64,000 nucleotides of DNA from Planctomycetota bacterium (GCA_014584395.1 JACTMY010000018.1:280342-344341), one strand, 5' to 3'; shown: positions 37,094-46,610, counted from the stretch's first letter. The notes: a model not told the origin generated them from the letters alone. Translations and numbers: made by a program.

Positions 37094-37130
37094 GCAAGGC
37101 CGCGGTCCAGCACCGCGGCCTTGCCGTTTC
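37094..37130 (+). terminator. Intrinsic terminator of the S9 peptidase gene
   Basis: Perfect 12 bp arms GCAAGGCCGCGG (37094-37105) and CCGCGGCCTTGC (37113-37124), 7 nt loop, followed by a short CGTTTC. It is 39 bp after the stop. The weak T tract makes it an imperfect intrinsic terminator. Confidence 0.7.
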
Positions 37131-37342
37131 CTGGGAGGCCAGGGCGACCCCGCCCGCAGGTGCTCGCTGACATACCGCTGTCACAGGGTGGTTCCGCCAA
37201 ACTCGACGACGGCGGGGCCGCTGGCAACCTCAGCGGCAAAGGCGACGTGTTACTGGTGTGTCGAAGCGGAGAGCTACGGTTGGGCCGGTTGGATTTGTTG
37301 GTGGACCAAATCACAGCACAGAGTTGTTTCGTGGGAGTTTGC

Positions 37343-37398
37343 CCCGCGCTGGCGCTTGGGGCTTGTAATGCAGATTTCCCGCGCTGGCGCTTGGGGCT
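37343..37398. repeat. Two direct copies of a 21-base GC-rich repeat
   Basis: A 21-base unit containing GCGCTGGCGCTTGGGGCT occurs at 37343-37363 and 37378-37398 (period 35). Its inverse AGCCCCAAGCGC appears at 51401-51412. Reverse translation gives the SPKRQRG-like peptide familiar from planctomycete spurious ORFs, so this looks like a dispersed family. Confidence 0.7.
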
Positions 37399-37591
37399 GG
37401 TGAGAGTGCTTTTGGGGCTTTTGACCCAGAAGGGATGCTCATCAGTAGTGCGCAATATCCGGGGACTTACGTCCCTCGGCTCGCCACTGTGGGCATTCGT
37501 GCTTGGGGCTTGTTGATCACAGATACCGCATGGTTCGCGGCGCTGTAGAAAACATACTAAAGTGCTTGCTGCGTAAGGAAATGAGGTGAGC

Positions 37592-37628
37592 GTTTCACGC
37601 ACCGCACCCCCTCCCGTGAAACGATCAC
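37592..37628. repeat. Inverted-repeat element also found at 51.4 kb
   Basis: GTTTCAC (37592-37598) and GTGAAAC (37616-37622) are inverted. The 16-base stretch CCCGTGAAACGATCAC (37613-37628) occurs exactly, in reverse complement, at 51361-51376. Confidence 0.65.
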
Positions 37629-37938
37629 TGGGATGGGTCATCATTGACGCATGACAAGACGATGAAGAGATTTACGTCAGAAAGCGTCTGAAGGCAACCA
37701 TCTGAGCTTTTCATCGACTCTCTGCATTAACTACTCATCTCTCACCCAGCTTTGCATCGCAAACTTATATACCCGGCTTCTGCAATTTTCGCGCTTTTGG
37801 CTCAAGTTCCATAAGTGGACTGTTCGTTGACCTTGACACCCAAGGGGGGTTGGGCTATCTCGCCCGCCTCTACCCGTCCACAAAAAACGGGACCTGGACC
37901 TGGCCGTTCAGGGTCACAAGGCAAGCGGGAAACGACGC

Positions 37939-40317
37939 ATGGCTGGCATAAGCTGGAAAGCAGTCTCTCGCAGCAATGGATGGCGGATGCGATTCTGGCT
38001 CGTCCTGATGCTGTTGCTCGGCTCCTTGACCCCTTCCTCGACGCGGGGACAAGTTCCCCCGGCGGAGGATGGGCCGACGATCTTGGAGGTTCGGGTCATC
38101 GGCGCGCGCCGCTATCCGGAAGCGGGCGTCCTCAACGAGCTAAAAACCCGCAAAGGCCGGCCCTTCCAGCAGCAGACGGTGCTGGAGGACACCAAGCGGT
38201 TGGACGCCACGCAGCGCTACGTCATGGGCGTGACCGTGGAGGTGCACCAGGAAAGGGAAGGCGTGGTCGTCGAGTTCCGCGTCGTCGAGCGGGCGACGAT
38301 TCGCGAGATTCGTTATGAGGGATTCAAGCATCTGAGCCGGGATGAGATCGACCAGACAACGGGTCTGCGCAAAGGGTTTCCGATGTCCGTGGCGGCGAAT
38401 CGCAGGGCGGCCACGGCCCTCGAGCGGTTGTACCACTCCAAGGGTTATCTGTTCGCCAAGGTGGGTCTGGTGGAAGGCGACAAGGATGAAGATATCAACG
38501 TCGTCTTCCGCGTGACCGAGGGGCCGATCGTCCGCGTCCGCGGCATTGAATTTGAGGGGAACACGTTTGTCTCGGGCGCTCGGCTCAAGACCCAGATCGA
38601 TTCGGAAGCGCGCATCCTGGGATTATTCGGCGGTCAATTCAATCCCGCCATGCTCGATCACGACGTGCTCAAGCTGACCGAATATTATCGCAGCTTCGGC
38701 TTCTTCGACGTCCGCATTCGCAGGGACGTCAGATGGAACCCGGGCTACGAGACCGTGGACGTGGTCTTCGTCATCGACGAAGGGCAGCGCTTCCTGGTCC
38801 GCGACGTCCGTATTGAGGGAAACAAGAAACTCGATTCCGACATGCTCATGGCCTACAACCAGGTCAAGGCCGGCACCTTCTACAAGCAACAAGAGGTGCA
38901 GTCGAGCACGAAGACGATGCAGGACCTGTACGGCTCGAAGGGCGAGATCAATACTTTTGTTCGCCCGGTGGTCAACTACGAAGAGAACAGTCCCGAGGTA
39001 TCCCTGGTTTACCAGGTCAATGAAAGCCCCGGACAGCCGGCCATGGTGGGCGAGGTCAAGGTCATCGGCAATTCGGTCACGCGCGAGAACGTCATCCGCC
39101 GCCAGTTGCTTTTCATTCCAGGGCAGGTGCTCAGCGTGCCGGCGCTGCGGGCGAGTGAGAACAACCTGCGGCGGTTGGGGATTTTCAAGGTTGAACCCGA
39201 AAACGGCATCGCACCGACGATCACGGTGCTCGACCCGGACAGCCCTTCGCCATTTAAGGACGTGCTCGTCGAGGTGCAAGAGGACCGCACCGGCCAGATC
39301 AACTTTGGCTTCGGCATCAACTCCGACGCGGGGCTGACGGGCAGCGTCGTGCTCAACGAGCGCAATTTCGACATCACCCGCATCCCCACCAGCGTGGACG
39401 ACTTCCTCAGCAATCGGGCCTTCCGCGGCGCGGGCCAGGAGTTCCGGGCCGAGGCCGTGCCGGGCACCATCTTCAACCGTTACTCCGTCAGTTGGCGGGA
39501 GCCTTACCTGTTCGATACCAGCTACAGCCTGGGAACCTCGGCTTACTACATGACCCGGCGCTTCAATGAGTATGATGAGCGGCGCTTTGGCGGCCGGGTT
39601 TCCGTGGGCCATCGCTTCACGCCGTTATGGTCGGCCAACGGCAGCGTGCGCTTGGAAAACGTGGAAGTGCGCAATGTGCCTTCCTTCGCTCCTGAGGATT
39701 ACCTGAACGTCTTGGGGAACAATCAAGTCTACGCGCCCAAGCTAGCAATCATTCGCGATTCGCGGGATTCCTGGTTGCGGCCGACGGAAGGCAACAATTT
39801 TGAGGTCGGCTTCGAATACGCGTTCGGCAGTTTTGATTACCCGATCCTGACCGTCGAGGATAATCAGTACTTCACGCTGTATGAGCGTCCCGACGGCAGC
39901 GGCCGGCATGTCTTGGCCTTGCGGGCCATGCTGGGGCTGGCAGGCTCGCATACGCCGGTTTATGACCGCTTCTTCGCGGGCGGCAATCATACGCTCCGCG
40001 GCTTCGATTTCCGCGGCGTGGGGCCTGACGTCAACGGCTTCAAGATCGGCGGCCGCTTCATGGCGGTGGGCAGCGTTGAATATCAGATTCCCTTGATGGC
40101 CAATGACAAAGTGTTTGCCGTGGTCTTCAGCGATTTTGGGACCGTGGAGCGGAACCTGGAAATTCGCGATGTCCGCGTCAGCGTCGGCGCTGGTCTGCGT
40201 TTGGTCGTGCCGATGTTTGGCCCCTTGCCGATCGCCTTGGATTGGGCGTTTCCGCTCAACAAGACCGACTTCGACGACCGCCGAACCTTCCAGTTCTTTG
40301 TGGGCTTCACGCGCTAA
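37939..40317 (+). CDS. bamA: Outer membrane assembly factor BamA
   Basis: At 792 residues it has an N-terminal signal/membrane segment (MRFWLVLMLLLGSL), then POTRA-type repeats (about 45-430; ILEVRVIGARRYPEA, IREIRYEGFKHLSRDE, VRVRGIEFEGNTFVSG, VRDVRIEGNKKLDSD, VGEVKVIGNSVTRENV; five are visible), and a C-terminal bacterial surface antigen beta-barrel (about 440-792; RAEAVPGTIFNRYSVSW, GGNHTLRGFDFRGVGP). The VRGF/LRGF motif of lid loop 6 is seen as LRGFDF, and the last residue is Arg after GFT. By family it inserts beta-barrels into the outer membrane, so it supports a Gram-negative type envelope. It is followed by a terminator. Other bam genes are absent. Confidence 0.9.
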   Translation: MAGISWKAVSRSNGWRMRFWLVLMLLLGSLTPSSTRGQVPPAEDGPTILEVRVIGARRYPEAGVLNELKTRKGRPFQQQTVLEDTKRLDATQRYVMGVTVEVHQEREGVVVEFRVVERATIREIRYEGFKHLSRDEIDQTTGLRKGFPMSVAANRRAATALERLYHSKGYLFAKVGLVEGDKDEDINVVFRVTEGPIVRVRGIEFEGNTFVSGARLKTQIDSEARILGLFGGQFNPAMLDHDVLKLTEYYRSFGFFDVRIRRDVRWNPGYETVDVVFVIDEGQRFLVRDVRIEGNKKLDSDMLMAYNQVKAGTFYKQQEVQSSTKTMQDLYGSKGEINTFVRPVVNYEENSPEVSLVYQVNESPGQPAMVGEVKVIGNSVTRENVIRRQLLFIPGQVLSVPALRASENNLRRLGIFKVEPENGIAPTITVLDPDSPSPFKDVLVEVQEDRTGQINFGFGINSDAGLTGSVVLNERNFDITRIPTSVDDFLSNRAFRGAGQEFRAEAVPGTIFNRYSVSWREPYLFDTSYSLGTSAYYMTRRFNEYDERRFGGRVSVGHRFTPLWSANGSVRLENVEVRNVPSFAPEDYLNVLGNNQVYAPKLAIIRDSRDSWLRPTEGNNFEVGFEYAFGSFDYPILTVEDNQYFTLYERPDGSGRHVLALRAMLGLAGSHTPVYDRFFAGGNHTLRGFDFRGVGPDVNGFKIGGRFMAVGSVEYQIPLMANDKVFAVVFSDFGTVERNLEIRDVRVSVGAGLRLVVPMFGPLPIALDWAFPLNKTDFDDRRTFQFFVGFTR

Positions 40318-40345
40318 AGCTGTCATCGGATCACCATACAAACGC

Positions 40346-40379
40346 AAGCCGGCCCCCAGGGGTCGGCTTGATGTTTTTT
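40346..40379 (+). terminator. Intrinsic terminator of bamA
   Basis: The arms AAGCCGGCCCC and GGGGTCGGCTT (40346-40356, 40359-40369, with one G-T pair) form a hairpin, followed by GATGTTTTTT. It is 29 bp after the stop. Confidence 0.85.
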
Positions 40380-40425
40380 AGGAAGCAATGGTTTATGACG
40401 CGCATCACCGCTTCAAGTAAGCCGT

Positions 40426-40716
40426 TCACGGCCGGGTGCGAATCAACATGTGCGGATAGGGTTGGCCGGTGAGCGGATAATAGGCATGCCCATAGGGGCC
40501 GAGCACGATCCTGGGCCGCCAATAGCCATACCGATCACGAGCGTAACCGTAAAGCGGCTCCTCGACGGGCCACACGCGCCAACCCCGGACGTTTTCCGGT
40601 TGGGGCACGACGTCCGACAGCCGCGGCGGAGGCAGTTTCTCCCCGGGCGGCGCTGGCGGCTCGGCGGCAGGCAGATAGAGAAAGAGAGCGAACAGTTGCA
40701 AGGCCAGGGCGTTCAT
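40426..40716 (-). CDS. Small secreted hypothetical protein
   Basis: A 96-residue protein with a signal peptide-like N-terminus (MNALALQLFALFLYLPAAEP), then a Pro-rich stretch (PPAPPGEKLPPPRLSDV) and a Trp/Tyr-rich end (GWRVWPVEEPLYGYARD, YYPLTGQPYPHML). GAGG is placed about 7 bases before ATG 40716; the longer reading to 40773 has no good site. The aromatic-rich C-terminus could be a wall or surface peptide. I recognise no family; expression near bamA on the other strand gives no clue. Confidence 0.55.
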   Translation of the reverse strand: MNALALQLFALFLYLPAAEPPAPPGEKLPPPRLSDVVPQPENVRGWRVWPVEEPLYGYARDRYGYWRPRIVLGPYGHAYYPLTGQPYPHMLIRTRP

Positions 40717-40929
40717 GCGTGCGTCCTCATGGGTGGCGGCCTTCATTATAACGGCAACCGCCGAGGAGCGCATCAGTAAATTGACAGCGATATGTCAAAA
40801 AATTTTCGACTGTTAGACCGCCATGTCAGCGGCCATTGGATCGAGAGCGATCGTCTTGTGGCTGACTTTTCACGGTAGCTATTCCCCTGCCCTCAGAGTA
40901 CATTAACTCGGACAAAGGAGGACGGAAAC

Positions 40930-41808
40930 GTGGGTGATTCTCCAGGGGCCAGGCTGCGGTCGGCCATGGCCCGTGAAGCGGTCATGGCGCCAGGAGTGTT
41001 CAACGCCTTGGTGGCCCGCATGGCGGAGCAGATGGGATTTCAAGCCATCTATCTCTCCGGAGCGGCGCTCTCGGCCAGCTATGGTCTGCCTGATGTGGGC
41101 TTGATCACTTTGACGGAGTTCACCCAGGCCATCAAACTCATCACCGACGCCGCATCCGTGCCCCTGATCGCCGATGCGGATACGGGCTTTGGCGAAGCCC
41201 TCAACGTGGAGCGCACCGTCCGCGAATATGAGAAAGCGGGGGCGGCGGGTTTGCATCTCGAAGATCAGGAAATGCCCAAGCGGTGCGGCCACCTGTCGGG
41301 CAAACGCTTGATCGAAACCTCGGCCATGGCGTCGAAAATTCGCGCCGCCTGCGCGGCTCGCCGGGATGCGAGCTTCTTGATCATCGCCCGCACTGATGCT
41401 CGCGGAGTCACGAGCTATGAGGATGCGCTCGCAAGGGCAGCGGCCTACCTGGAGGCGGGAGCGGACATGATTTTCGTCGAAGCCCTGAAATCCAGGGAGG
41501 AATTTCAGTCCTTTGGGCAACAGTGCCGCGGCCCCTTGCTGGCCAACATGACGGAATTCGGTCAAGGTCCCCTGATCGCCTTCTCCGAATTGGCACAGTG
41601 GAATTACCGCGTGGTCATCTATCCGGTCTCCACCTTCCGCATGGCGATGCGAGCGGCGGAAAAACTTCTACACACTCTGCGGCGCGAAGGGCAACAAAGC
41701 ACCGTGATCCCCGACATGCTGACGCGGCAAGAATTGTATGATCTTTTAGGTTATCGTGGTTACGAGGAACGGGATCGATCTTATTTTGGCGGTTCATCTT
41801 CATCGTGA
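40930..41808 (+). CDS. prpB: Isocitrate lyase/PEP mutase family enzyme, probable methylisocitrate lyase
   Basis: By family it cleaves 2-methylisocitrate to pyruvate and succinate in the methylcitrate cycle. At 292 residues it shows YLSGAALSASYGLPD, the metal-site aspartates in PLIADADTGFGEA, GLHLEDQEMPKRCGHLSGK with the active-site Cys in KRCGH, and IIARTDARG. GTG 40930 has a strong AAGGAGG eight bases upstream. It is followed 12 bp later by the citrate synthase-like gene, together a prpBC pair. A close relative, phosphoenolpyruvate mutase, cannot be excluded, but KRCGH is typical of the lyases. Confidence 0.9.
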   Translation: MGDSPGARLRSAMAREAVMAPGVFNALVARMAEQMGFQAIYLSGAALSASYGLPDVGLITLTEFTQAIKLITDAASVPLIADADTGFGEALNVERTVREYEKAGAAGLHLEDQEMPKRCGHLSGKRLIETSAMASKIRAACAARRDASFLIIARTDARGVTSYEDALARAAAYLEAGADMIFVEALKSREEFQSFGQQCRGPLLANMTEFGQGPLIAFSELAQWNYRVVIYPVSTFRMAMRAAEKLLHTLRREGQQSTVIPDMLTRQELYDLLGYRGYEERDRSYFGGSSSS

Positions 41809-41820
41809 AGGAATGGATCC

Positions 41821-42951
41821 ATGAGCAACGCAGCTTCTCCGGAAGTTTATTCACCTGGGCTGGAAGGCGTCATTGCTGGCGAAACGGCCATCTCCACCGT
41901 CACGGGCGGTCTGCGCTATCGCGGCTACCCCATCGGTGAGCTGGTCGACCATTGCACGTTTGAGGAAGTGGCTTATCTATTACTGCATGGCGAACTGCCT
42001 AATGAAACTCAGTATCAGGAATTCGACCACCGCTTGCGGGCAGCGCGGGCCTTGCCCGACGTGGTCACGCAAACATTGGGAAAACTGCCCAAGCAAGCTA
42101 ATCAAATGGACGTGATCCGCACGGCCATCAGCATGCTGGCCCACTTCGACCCGGATACCGGGGACCAAACCCACGACGCCAACATCCGCAAGGCTGAACG
42201 TTTGGTGGCCCAAATCCCCTTGGCCGTGGCCCATTTTTACCGCCATGCCATCGGCCAACCGATCGTGCCGTCGCGGTCGGACCTCTCCCTGTCCGCTAAC
42301 TTTTTGCACATGGTCCGCGGCACGCCTCCCTCAGCCGAGGAGGAACGGGCCTTTGACATCTCCCTGATCCTCTACGCCGAACATGAATTCAACGCCTCGA
42401 CTTTCACGGCCAGGGTCATTTGTTCGACGATGTCCGATCTGCATTCCTCCATCGTCGGCGCGGTGGGTGCTCTGAAAGGCCCCCTCCATGGCGGCGCCAA
42501 TGAGAAAGTGATGGACGTGCTGCGCGCCATCGGTTCGGTGGACAACGTCGCCTCCTGGCTCAAGGACGCCTTTGCCCGCAAGGAGCGCGTGATGGGGTTC
42601 GGCCACCGGGTTTATAAAACCGGCGACGTCCGGGCCGCGATCGTCAAGAAGTTCATGGCCGCGTTTGCCGCGAAAACAGGCACGCAGAAATGGGAAGAGA
42701 TGGCCGAGAAAATCGAAGCCATCATCGCGCAGGAAAAGAATCTGTTCCCCAATTTGGATTGGCCCTCGGCGCGGCTGTATCACGCCCTGAAGCTCGACGT
42801 CGCCCTTTACACGCCCATCTTTGTCATGAGCCGAGTGACGGGGTGGAGTGCGCACGTCATCGAGCAACTGGACAACAATCGACTCATTCGCCCGCGAGCC
42901 CGCTACACCGGTCCGGAAGTCAGAGCCGTGAAGCCGCGTGCTCAGCGCTAA
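41821..42951 (+). CDS. prpC: 2-methylcitrate synthase/citrate synthase
   Basis: This 376-residue type II citrate synthase fold would condense propionyl-CoA or acetyl-CoA with oxaloacetate. It shows LRYRGYPIGELVDH, the catalytic His motifs ILYAEHEFNAS and KERVMGFGHRVYK with the following Asp. It directly follows prpB by 12 bp, suggesting the methylcitrate cycle for propionate breakdown. The specificity for propionyl-CoA is inferred from the neighbour. Confidence 0.88.
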   Translation: MSNAASPEVYSPGLEGVIAGETAISTVTGGLRYRGYPIGELVDHCTFEEVAYLLLHGELPNETQYQEFDHRLRAARALPDVVTQTLGKLPKQANQMDVIRTAISMLAHFDPDTGDQTHDANIRKAERLVAQIPLAVAHFYRHAIGQPIVPSRSDLSLSANFLHMVRGTPPSAEEERAFDISLILYAEHEFNASTFTARVICSTMSDLHSSIVGAVGALKGPLHGGANEKVMDVLRAIGSVDNVASWLKDAFARKERVMGFGHRVYKTGDVRAAIVKKFMAAFAAKTGTQKWEEMAEKIEAIIAQEKNLFPNLDWPSARLYHALKLDVALYTPIFVMSRVTGWSAHVIEQLDNNRLIRPRARYTGPEVRAVKPRAQR

Positions 42952-42991
42952 TTTGATCGCGATCAACGCTCTTATTCAATGGACTGAGAAC

Positions 42992-45529
42992 ATGGCACAC
43001 ATGGAGGAACCGAGGGCGGCCCAGTCACTGCCATCGCAAGCCCATCTGCCGGGGATGGACCCGGACCTGAGAGAGTGGTTTCAGCAGCAGTGGCGAGAGC
43101 CGACGCCGGTTCAAAGGCTGGCCTGGCCGTTGTTGATTCGCGGCGAGCACGTCCTGATCCTCGCTCCGACGGGCACGGGAAAGACCCTGGCTGCTCTGCT
43201 TCCCCTTTGGCAAAGACTGCACTTGAATGGTTCACGCAATTCGCCGCCTACCATTCAAGGACTATTCATTGTCCCTCTCAAAGCACTCGGTCAGGACCTG
43301 TGGAGCAAAGCGCAAGGGTATTCGCAGCAGTTGCGGCTACTGTCGCCGGAGCGCCCCTGGCCCGCCATCGAATGGCGAACGGGAGACACGCCGCCATCGC
43401 AACGCCAACGGCAGTTGCAGCATCCGCCCGATTGGCTCATCACCACACCGGAAAGCCTCTCCCTGTTGTTAGCGCACCCTTCGGCCAAGGCGGCTTTATC
43501 GGGAGTGCGCAGCGTCGTCGTCGATGAAGTCCATGCCCTGGCCCCCAGCAAACGCGGCGTGGAGCTGGCGGTTTCCTTGGAACGACTGACTGCGATCACG
43601 GCGGGAGAGTTTCAGCGCGTCGGCTTGTCAGCCACTTGTTCGCCCCGCCAGGTTGCAGCGGATTGGCTGGGCGGCGTGGGCCGCCGGGTGGAGACCGTGT
43701 GCGTTCCTGATCGACGGCCATGGGATTTGCGGATCGTTCATCTCGAAGACGCGGCCCAGCCTGGCCATTTCTTGGCAGCCTTATTACCCCATCTCGAACC
43801 GGTGCTCATGGGGGATGGGGCGACCTTGCTCTTTTGTGAAGCGCGCTCCTTGGCCGAGCGCGTGGCCTGGTTTCTCAAACGCAAGTTTCCTTCCCATGCG
43901 GAACTTGTCGCCGTGCATCATGGGTCGATGGCATGCGCCCATCGCCAAGCGGTTGAGCATGCGCTGCAATCCGGATCCGCGCGATTGGTCATTTGCAGTC
44001 CGAGTCTGGAACTCGGCGTGGACCTGGGGGCCGTCGATCAAGTCATGATGATCCGCCCCCCGGGGGGAGCGACCCGGCTGTTGCAGCGGCTGGGTCGAGC
44101 CGAGCATCAACCGAATGGCTTGCGGCGCGGCGTCATCTTCACTACCACTCAGGAAGAACTCTGGGAAGCGGCGGCCGTTTGCGATGCCGGACGCTGGTCA
44201 TGGATGGAACCCTTGCAACTTCCCGAGCAGCCGCTCGATGTCTTGTGTCAACAATTGGTCGGCATGGGCATTCAGCAACGCTTCACGCCAGCTTCCGCTC
44301 TGGCGCTGCTGAGGCGATCCTACCCGTATCGACATCTCACGGTTCCCGTGTTGGCGGATTGCCTGGATTACCTCACGGGCGGCCGAGCCGCTCGGGAATA
44401 TCCGGCCCGGCTGCAATGGCAGCGGCATGGCTTTGTGGTTGCCCAGCGGCGCACGGCGCGCATTTACCGGCAAAATGTCGGCTCCATCAACAGCGAACCC
44501 GCCAGTCCATGCCGGCTCCCCGATGGCACCTGGGTGGGCCAGTTGAACAGCCTCTATGCGGATCGCCTGGAGGCCGGGGATCGTTTTGTCCTCGGCGCCA
44601 GAAATTATGAAATCCACAAGCGGGCCGAGGGACAATTGATCGTCACACCATCGCTGGGCACGCCCCGGTTTCCGCGCTGGCAGGGAGGCTGCCTGTGGAT
44701 GTCCATGGCCATGTCGGAACGGCTGTGGCACTTGCGATCCTGGTTGGCCGACCTGCTCCTTGAGGACGACGCTCAAGCGCTGGAACAAGGTCGGCTCGAA
44801 TTGGGTTTGACGGAACAGCAAGCGGCGCGGTTAATCGGTCAGCTTCGAGAGCAAATGTTGGTCAGCGAAGTGCCGAGCCAGGAGGGTTTGATCGAAAGCT
44901 GGCCCGCGGCGGACGGCGAAGGCATTTGGCACGCTGTGCATGTTCCCTTTCCGCCGATCGCGGCTGACGTCTTCGGCCGAGTGCTCAGCCTGAGAATCCA
45001 TCAACGAACGGATGGCATCGTGGCACCCGGCTTCCTGGGCGTGGTGCTTCGCACCGAAGCGGATGGCGATGCGCGCGTGGATCGTTGGCGTGAATGGCTG
45101 GCACCGGAGCAGTGGCAAAGGGACCTCGAAAGGATCGCTTGGCAACATGCGGCCCTGAGAACCCATTTTGGCGACGTCGCCCGCAACGGACTGATGCTGC
45201 TCAAAAAGCATCCCGGCCCAAGACCGCGCGTGGGCGGCGTGAATTGGGCGGGCGACCGCTTGCTGCGCTGGTTGCAATTCACGCAGCCCCAGTTCCCTCT
45301 CGTCAGACAGGCCTTGAAGGAAGTCCAAGAAAAGGCGTTTGGCTTGACAGCCGTGCTTCGCTGGCTGCGCGGCATGGAGCGGCGCGTGCTGCGACAACAT
45401 TGGTTGAGCGAACCTTCGCCCTTGGTGCGCGGTTGGTTTGATGAAGCCGCCCTCCAAACCACCGGTTCGCTGGCGGACATGCTGCTCCATCTGCACCGGC
45501 AAGACGAGGTGGCCCATGTCGCTACCTAA
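42992..45529 (+). CDS. Lhr-like DEXH-box helicase (ligase-associated DNA-damage response type)
   Basis: At 845 residues this is a superfamily 2 helicase. Motif I is LAPTGTGKT, motif II is VVDEVHAL (DEVH), motif III LSATCS, motif VI LLQRLGRAEHQ. The core is followed by the Lhr winged helix and DEAD/H-associated domain (GLTEQQAARLIGQL, LHRQDEVAHVAT at the end). It resembles helicases found beside DNA-ligase repair clusters. ATG 42992 is chosen; a GTG at 42938 would overlap prpC. The gene overlaps the PdeM-like phosphoesterase by 14 bp. No ligase or exonuclease partner is nearby. Confidence 0.87.
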   Translation: MAHMEEPRAAQSLPSQAHLPGMDPDLREWFQQQWREPTPVQRLAWPLLIRGEHVLILAPTGTGKTLAALLPLWQRLHLNGSRNSPPTIQGLFIVPLKALGQDLWSKAQGYSQQLRLLSPERPWPAIEWRTGDTPPSQRQRQLQHPPDWLITTPESLSLLLAHPSAKAALSGVRSVVVDEVHALAPSKRGVELAVSLERLTAITAGEFQRVGLSATCSPRQVAADWLGGVGRRVETVCVPDRRPWDLRIVHLEDAAQPGHFLAALLPHLEPVLMGDGATLLFCEARSLAERVAWFLKRKFPSHAELVAVHHGSMACAHRQAVEHALQSGSARLVICSPSLELGVDLGAVDQVMMIRPPGGATRLLQRLGRAEHQPNGLRRGVIFTTTQEELWEAAAVCDAGRWSWMEPLQLPEQPLDVLCQQLVGMGIQQRFTPASALALLRRSYPYRHLTVPVLADCLDYLTGGRAAREYPARLQWQRHGFVVAQRRTARIYRQNVGSINSEPASPCRLPDGTWVGQLNSLYADRLEAGDRFVLGARNYEIHKRAEGQLIVTPSLGTPRFPRWQGGCLWMSMAMSERLWHLRSWLADLLLEDDAQALEQGRLELGLTEQQAARLIGQLREQMLVSEVPSQEGLIESWPAADGEGIWHAVHVPFPPIAADVFGRVLSLRIHQRTDGIVAPGFLGVVLRTEADGDARVDRWREWLAPEQWQRDLERIAWQHAALRTHFGDVARNGLMLLKKHPGPRPRVGGVNWAGDRLLRWLQFTQPQFPLVRQALKEVQEKAFGLTAVLRWLRGMERRVLRQHWLSEPSPLVRGWFDEAALQTTGSLADMLLHLHRQDEVAHVAT

Positions 45530-46205
45530 GGGGTGGACCTTGACGCCGCATCGGGCCGCCGTGCATCTTCCCTCGGCCACGGCCGTCGTGGCGGACTTGC
45601 ATTTGGGTTATGCCGCCCATCGGCAAGCCCTGGGCGAGGCCATCCCGCAATGGTCCGAGTCAGCCGTGATGCATCGCCTTTGGCAACTGTGCGAGGACAT
45701 GAAAATCGTTCGCCTCGTCATTGCGGGGGACTTGGTCGAACGAGGAGCGACAGGCTTGGCCGCGGCTCAAACCTTCATCGCACAGGGGAAGCAGTTGGGT
45801 TTGGAGATGATCCTGGTCGAAGGCAATCATGATCGCGGCTTGCCTGAAATTCCTGGGCTGCAAAGGATCAAGGAGGAGTGGCACATGGCAGGGATTGTCA
45901 TTCGCCACCAAGTCAACGAGCCAGCCGCGCGTTTCACCATGTCAGGCCATTGGCATCCTGTGTTACGGGCTGGCGTGGACGGCGATAGCTTGCCCTGCTA
46001 CCTGACGGCCGATCGCGCCCTGATCCTGCCCGCTCAGTCCGAAGATGCCAGCGGCGTCAATGTGCTGCATCAGCCTGGCTTGCGAGCAATGCATTGCCAT
46101 GCCATCGTGGCGGATCAGGTATTGTCGCTCGGCCCTGTCCGGGAATTGAAGCAGCGACTGCCCCGCGCCGCGCGGCATTGGCCGCTGAGGAGCCAGAATC
46201 AATAA
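45516..46205 (+). CDS. pdeM: PdeM-like ligase-associated metallophosphoesterase
   Basis: At 229 residues this calcineurin-like phosphoesterase has the motifs VVADLHLGY, VIAGDLVERG, VEGNHDRG and MSGHWHPV, giving the two-metal active site. It overlaps the helicase stop by 14 bp, so the pair is translationally coupled. This helicase-plus-phosphoesterase pair matches the two-gene core of the known ligase-associated DNA damage system, here without its ligase. It would cut or process DNA; substrate not known. Confidence 0.85.
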   Translation: MSLPKGWTLTPHRAAVHLPSATAVVADLHLGYAAHRQALGEAIPQWSESAVMHRLWQLCEDMKIVRLVIAGDLVERGATGLAAAQTFIAQGKQLGLEMILVEGNHDRGLPEIPGLQRIKEEWHMAGIVIRHQVNEPAARFTMSGHWHPVLRAGVDGDSLPCYLTADRALILPAQSEDASGVNVLHQPGLRAMHCHAIVADQVLSLGPVRELKQRLPRAARHWPLRSQNQ

Positions 46206-46268
46206 AATTGATCTTGACTTCAATAAAATGCATATTAGGATTATTGAAGATACGTTTAATAAAATTGA
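46201..46268 (+). promoter_or_regulatory. AT-rich promoter region with direct repeats
   Basis: AATAAAATTGA occurs at 46201-46211 and 46258-46268, with TCAATAAAATG at 46220-46230. Between them TTGACT (46214-46219) and TAGGAT (46236-46241), 16 bases apart, resemble -35 and -10 boxes. The repeats could be operators for the DUF2089 gene. Confidence 0.45.
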
Positions 46269-46295
46269 ATCGAGGTCAGGAGTACCCCGCCGACC

Positions 46296-46610
46296 ATGAA
46301 CCATCGGGAATGGCCAGTTTGGCTCGCCTCATTGGATGATGAGGACTTGCATTTTCTCAAACGCTTCCTGGTGGCTTCCGGCTCGCTCAAGGAGATGGCG
46401 GAGCAATATGGGGTGTCCTATCCCACCGTGCGCCAGCGGTTGGATCGCTTGATCGAGAAAGTTCGGGTGGCCGATGATGCCACGCTGACGGATCCCTTCG
46501 AGCGCCGCTTGAAAATCCTCATCGCCGAGGGGCACATCACCGTATCCCTGGCCAAAGAATTATTGGCCCTGCATCGCGCAGGGCGGAAAGGGAGCAAAAC
46601 CAATGACTGA
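46296..46610 (+). CDS. DUF2089 family protein
   Basis: A 104-residue protein matches the DUF2089 pattern: LDDEDLHFLKRFLVASGSLK, EMAEQYGVSYPTVRQRLDRL (an HTH-like motif) and ILIAEGHITVSLAKELLALH at the end. The HTH suggests a DNA-binding regulator, possibly of its own operon. It overlaps the next membrane gene by eight bases and is preceded by an AT-rich promoter region with repeats, so the pair looks like a self-regulated module. Confidence 0.85.
   Translation: MNHREWPVWLASLDDEDLHFLKRFLVASGSLKEMAEQYGVSYPTVRQRLDRLIEKVRVADDATLTDPFERRLKILIAEGHITVSLAKELLALHRAGRKGSKTND

Larger units (their letters stand above)
37056..37938. other. Intergenic region with terminator and dispersed repeats
   Basis: About 880 bases without a supportable gene. 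It holds the peptidase terminator (37094-37130), two 21-base copies of a GCGCTGGCGCTTGGGGCT repeat at 37343-37363 and 37378-37398 with degraded copies near 37408 and 37499, and an inverted repeat GTTTCAC/GTGAAAC at 37592-37622. ORFs across it are shadows, including a reverse one that would read SPKRQRG-like from these repeats. Confidence 0.6.

Noticed and set aside
37042..37644. Reverse ORF of 200 codons in the 37 kb intergenic region
   Set aside because: Its SPKRQRG-like residues come from the dispersed DNA repeat; no start signal or protein features.
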